NCBI GenBank assembly: GCA_947179265.1
Contig: CAMXBB010000066.1
Coordinates: 1-7,597 of the forward strand
DNA length: 7,597 bases
DNA from: an uncultured Bacillota bacterium
GTDB lineage: Bacteria; Bacillota_I; Bacilli_A; RF39; UBA660
Direction: 5' to 3'
Position numbers and translations under genes: made by a program. Under the pieces are notes generated by a model that worked only from the letters and a program-made list of their open reading frames with translations, had not been told where the DNA came from and searched no databases. Each line of letters starts with the position of its first letter. The stretch's first letter is position 1. Shown in pieces: positions 6,498 through 7,597 of this stretch.

Positions 6498-7007
6498 GTG
6501 TTAGATAATAAAAGTATAATTATTTATTTTAGTAGAGCAGATGAGAATTATTCTGTTGGTTTTATTGAAAAAGGTAATACTGAAGTAATTGCCGAATTTA
6601 TTCGTGATATTACAGGTGCTGATATTTTTAAAGTAGAACCAAGTATTCCTTATGCAAAGGATTACAATACAGCTATCGAAGAAGCGAAGGAAAGGCAAGC
6701 AAGTCACAATGCCCCAATAGTAAAAGATTTACCTGATTTAAGCAATTATGAAGTTATTTATTTAGGTTCACCAGTTTACTGGGATATAATGCCAGAAGAA
6801 CTTGTTACGGCTTTAAGTGGTAAAAACTATAATGGTAAGATAATAAGACCATTTATAACTCATGAAGGTTCTGGATTAGGTAGTATACCATCTCAAATAA
6901 AAAGTATTTGCAGTGGTGTTGATCTGAGAAACGGACTTGCAATTCGTGGTTCACAAGTTTCATCGTCTAAATATATCGTAGAGGATTGGATAGCAAATAA
7001 CAAATAG
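6498..7007 (+). CDS. Cytosolic flavodoxin-family protein
   Basis: A 169-residue single-domain flavodoxin (Flavodoxin_4 type) without signal or membrane segment. The long FMN phosphate loop runs from YFSRADENYSVG (10-21) to GNTEVIA (26-32), in the SRAxENY...GNT form typical of this subfamily. It is followed by GSPVYW at 90-95 (isoalloxazine loop) and THEGSGLG at 121-128. The domain starts directly at the N-terminus, as expected for a cytosolic protein. It is related to, but clearly diverged from, the anchored flavodoxin upstream (different phosphate loops, CTSGSSGLG versus THEGSGLG), so the pair is not a recent duplication. A flavin redox or NAD(P)H-linked oxidoreductase role is likely; the specific partner is unknown. 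The GTG start is supported by AGGAGA 5 nt upstream. Confidence 0.88.
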   Translation: MLDNKSIIIYFSRADENYSVGFIEKGNTEVIAEFIRDITGADIFKVEPSIPYAKDYNTAIEEAKERQASHNAPIVKDLPDLSNYEVIYLGSPVYWDIMPEELVTALSGKNYNGKIIRPFITHEGSGLGSIPSQIKSICSGVDLRNGLAIRGSQVSSSKYIVEDWIANNK

Positions 7008-7025
7008 TTAAATTGCACATATAAT
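6997..7025 (+). promoter_or_regulatory. Weak candidate promoter before the small DUF5661-like gene
   Basis: A perfect TATAAT (7020-7025) lies 17 bp after ATAACA (6997-7002, four of six matches to TTGACA), which overlaps the end of the flavodoxin gene. The predicted start near 7032 would fall within the ribosome site (GGTGAT, 7031-7036), leaving an 8-nt leader. Co-transcription with the flavodoxins is therefore an equally good explanation. Confidence 0.33.
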
Positions 7026-7039
7026 ATATTGGTGATTAT

Positions 7040-7309
7040 ATGTTTAAAATTGATGATGCTTACTCAGCAGCTAGAAGTTTAGGAGTTACATTCGATAAAT
7101 TTACTCCAGAGGATTTCTTAGAAGGAATTAATATCGAATTGGAGCATGGTACAGTTGATCCTGAAACTAATGTAACGGATGATAACTTAATTACAACTGC
7201 GAAAATTGCCTTAGCACATCTAAATGAATATCCCAATTATTATAATAAAAATTATGGATTGCGAATGTTCGAAAAGTTTCTACAATGTAAACTTGATGAG
7301 CAATATTGA
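7040..7309 (+). CDS. Small DUF5661-like protein
   Basis: An 89-residue, probably helical cytosolic protein of unknown function. The segment from FTPEDFLEGI (21-30) through ELEHG (33-37), DPETNVTDDNLITTAKIALAH (40-60, ending in H60) and NEYPNYY (62-68) matches the conserved core I recall for DUF5661, in which the ELEHG, NVTxDD and KIALAHLNE signatures recur. The length is normal for such proteins and nothing suggests truncation. It follows the flavodoxin gene after 32 bp, starts with ATG at 7040 behind GGTGAT (7031-7036), and is the last gene before a bidirectional terminator. The family assignment rests on memory of its motif; no biochemical role can be proposed from the sequence. Confidence 0.72.
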   Translation: MFKIDDAYSAARSLGVTFDKFTPEDFLEGINIELEHGTVDPETNVTDDNLITTAKIALAHLNEYPNYYNKNYGLRMFEKFLQCKLDEQY

Positions 7310-7346
7310 TTAGTATAGCGAATCGTTTTGACTTGTTTTTTATACA

Positions 7347-7379
7347 AAAAGAATATCAATTATTCATTGATATTCTTTT
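7347..7379. terminator. Bidirectional rho-independent terminator between convergent genes
   Basis: A perfect 14-bp stem pairs 7347-7360 with 7366-7379 around the loop TATTC. It has an A run on its left and TTTTCTTT on its right, so it can stop transcription from both sides. It serves the DUF5661-like gene on the plus strand and the TetR-like gene on the minus strand, whose stop codon (complement of 7360-7362) falls in the stem/loop. Confidence 0.85.
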
Positions 7380-7597
7380 CTTTATATTCACTTATAATTA
7401 TTTCATTTATTTCTTCAGGAGTCTCCTTACAACCATTAAATAACCATTTCCTTATGATGGCGTTAAAACCAGCCATAAAAAATTCGATATGATATTCGAT
7501 ATATTCGTCATCATATATTCTGTAAGATAAATGATTATCATATTCAAATTTACTAAGCTTAGAATTTTTATCCATATTAAATTTGAAATAAGTTATA
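7360..7597 (-). CDS. C-terminal part of a probable TetR-family regulator (cut by window edge)
   Basis: The minus-strand frame ends with TAA (complement of 7360-7362) and stays open to the window edge. A Met at 7575 could be read as the start of a 71-residue protein, but seven codons upstream of it (I-T-Y-F-K-F-N) are also open and no ribosome site precedes it. The segment EYHIEFFMAGFNAIIRKWLFN followed by GCKETPEEINEII is characteristic of the ligand-binding C-terminal domain of many Bacillota TetR regulators, where a Trp-Leu-x-N-Gly-Cys-x-x-x-Pro-Glu-Glu stretch near the end is common. The helix-turn-helix half would lie to the right of the window. It is convergent with the flavodoxin group, so its targets cannot be inferred from here; local control of the flavodoxin genes is only a possibility. 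Confidence 0.7.
   Translation of the reverse strand, partial: ITYFKFNMDKNSKLSKFEYDNHLSYRIYDDEYIEYHIEFFMAGFNAIIRKWLFNGCKETPEEINEIIISEYKEKNINE

Noticed and set aside
6501..6707. Minus-strand ORF of 68 codons
   Set aside because: Antisense shadow of the soluble flavodoxin; no supporting motif.
1..7597. CRISPR arrays, insertion sequences, tRNA/rRNA genes, riboswitches, attachment sites
   Set aside because: No regularly spaced repeats, transposase motifs, terminal inverted repeats, tRNA-like cloverleaf or long structured leaders were seen; intergenic regions are all short.

Overview
The window comes from an AT-rich (roughly one-third GC by eye), low-GC Gram-positive-type bacterium. TGA is used as a stop (positions 1211-1213, 2902-2904, 7307-7309) and TGG encodes Trp, so this is the standard bacterial code and not the Mycoplasma code. 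Strong AAGGAG-type ribosome sites, TTG(N17)TATAAT-like promoters and short hairpin/T-tract terminators fit Bacillota, perhaps an Erysipelotrichales/Mollicutes-like gut lineage. That placement is inferred from style only. Coding density is very high, with no gene-free stretch above about 135 bp.

Region 1 (about 82-4900) is a tight four-gene operon bounded by a promoter (82-110) and a terminator (4871-4900). It encodes a MoxR-like AAA+ ATPase with intact catalytic motifs, a 131-residue protein that looks like a degenerate AAA core without a P-loop, a COG3864/DUF2201-type protein with an HExxH metallopeptidase-like half and a von Willebrand A-like half with complete MIDAS residues, and a 654-residue protein built from divergent WG-like beta repeats. 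MoxR plus VWA pairs (RavA-ViaA, NorQ-NorD, CbbQ-CbbO, BchI-BchD) are known chaperone or metal-insertion machines. The pseudo-AAA subunit and the WG-repeat partner make this version distinctive, and it is the best candidate for an undescribed system here. A reasonable model is that the ATPase (active plus inactive subunits) works on or through the VWA-peptidase, with the WG-repeat protein as scaffold, target or sensor. That model is inference.

Region 2 (about 4900-7309) reads the same way but has its own promoters. It holds a membrane-anchored alpha/beta hydrolase (GFSMG nucleophile elbow), a membrane-anchored flavodoxin, a soluble second flavodoxin 9 bp downstream of it, and a small DUF5661-like protein. 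The N-terminal membrane segments probably place the hydrolase and the first flavodoxin outside the membrane, while the second flavodoxin is cytosolic.

Region 3 (7347-7597) is a bidirectional terminator followed by the C-terminal part of a convergent gene on the minus strand that resembles a TetR-family regulator. Its reading frame stays open to the window edge, so the DNA-binding half lies outside.
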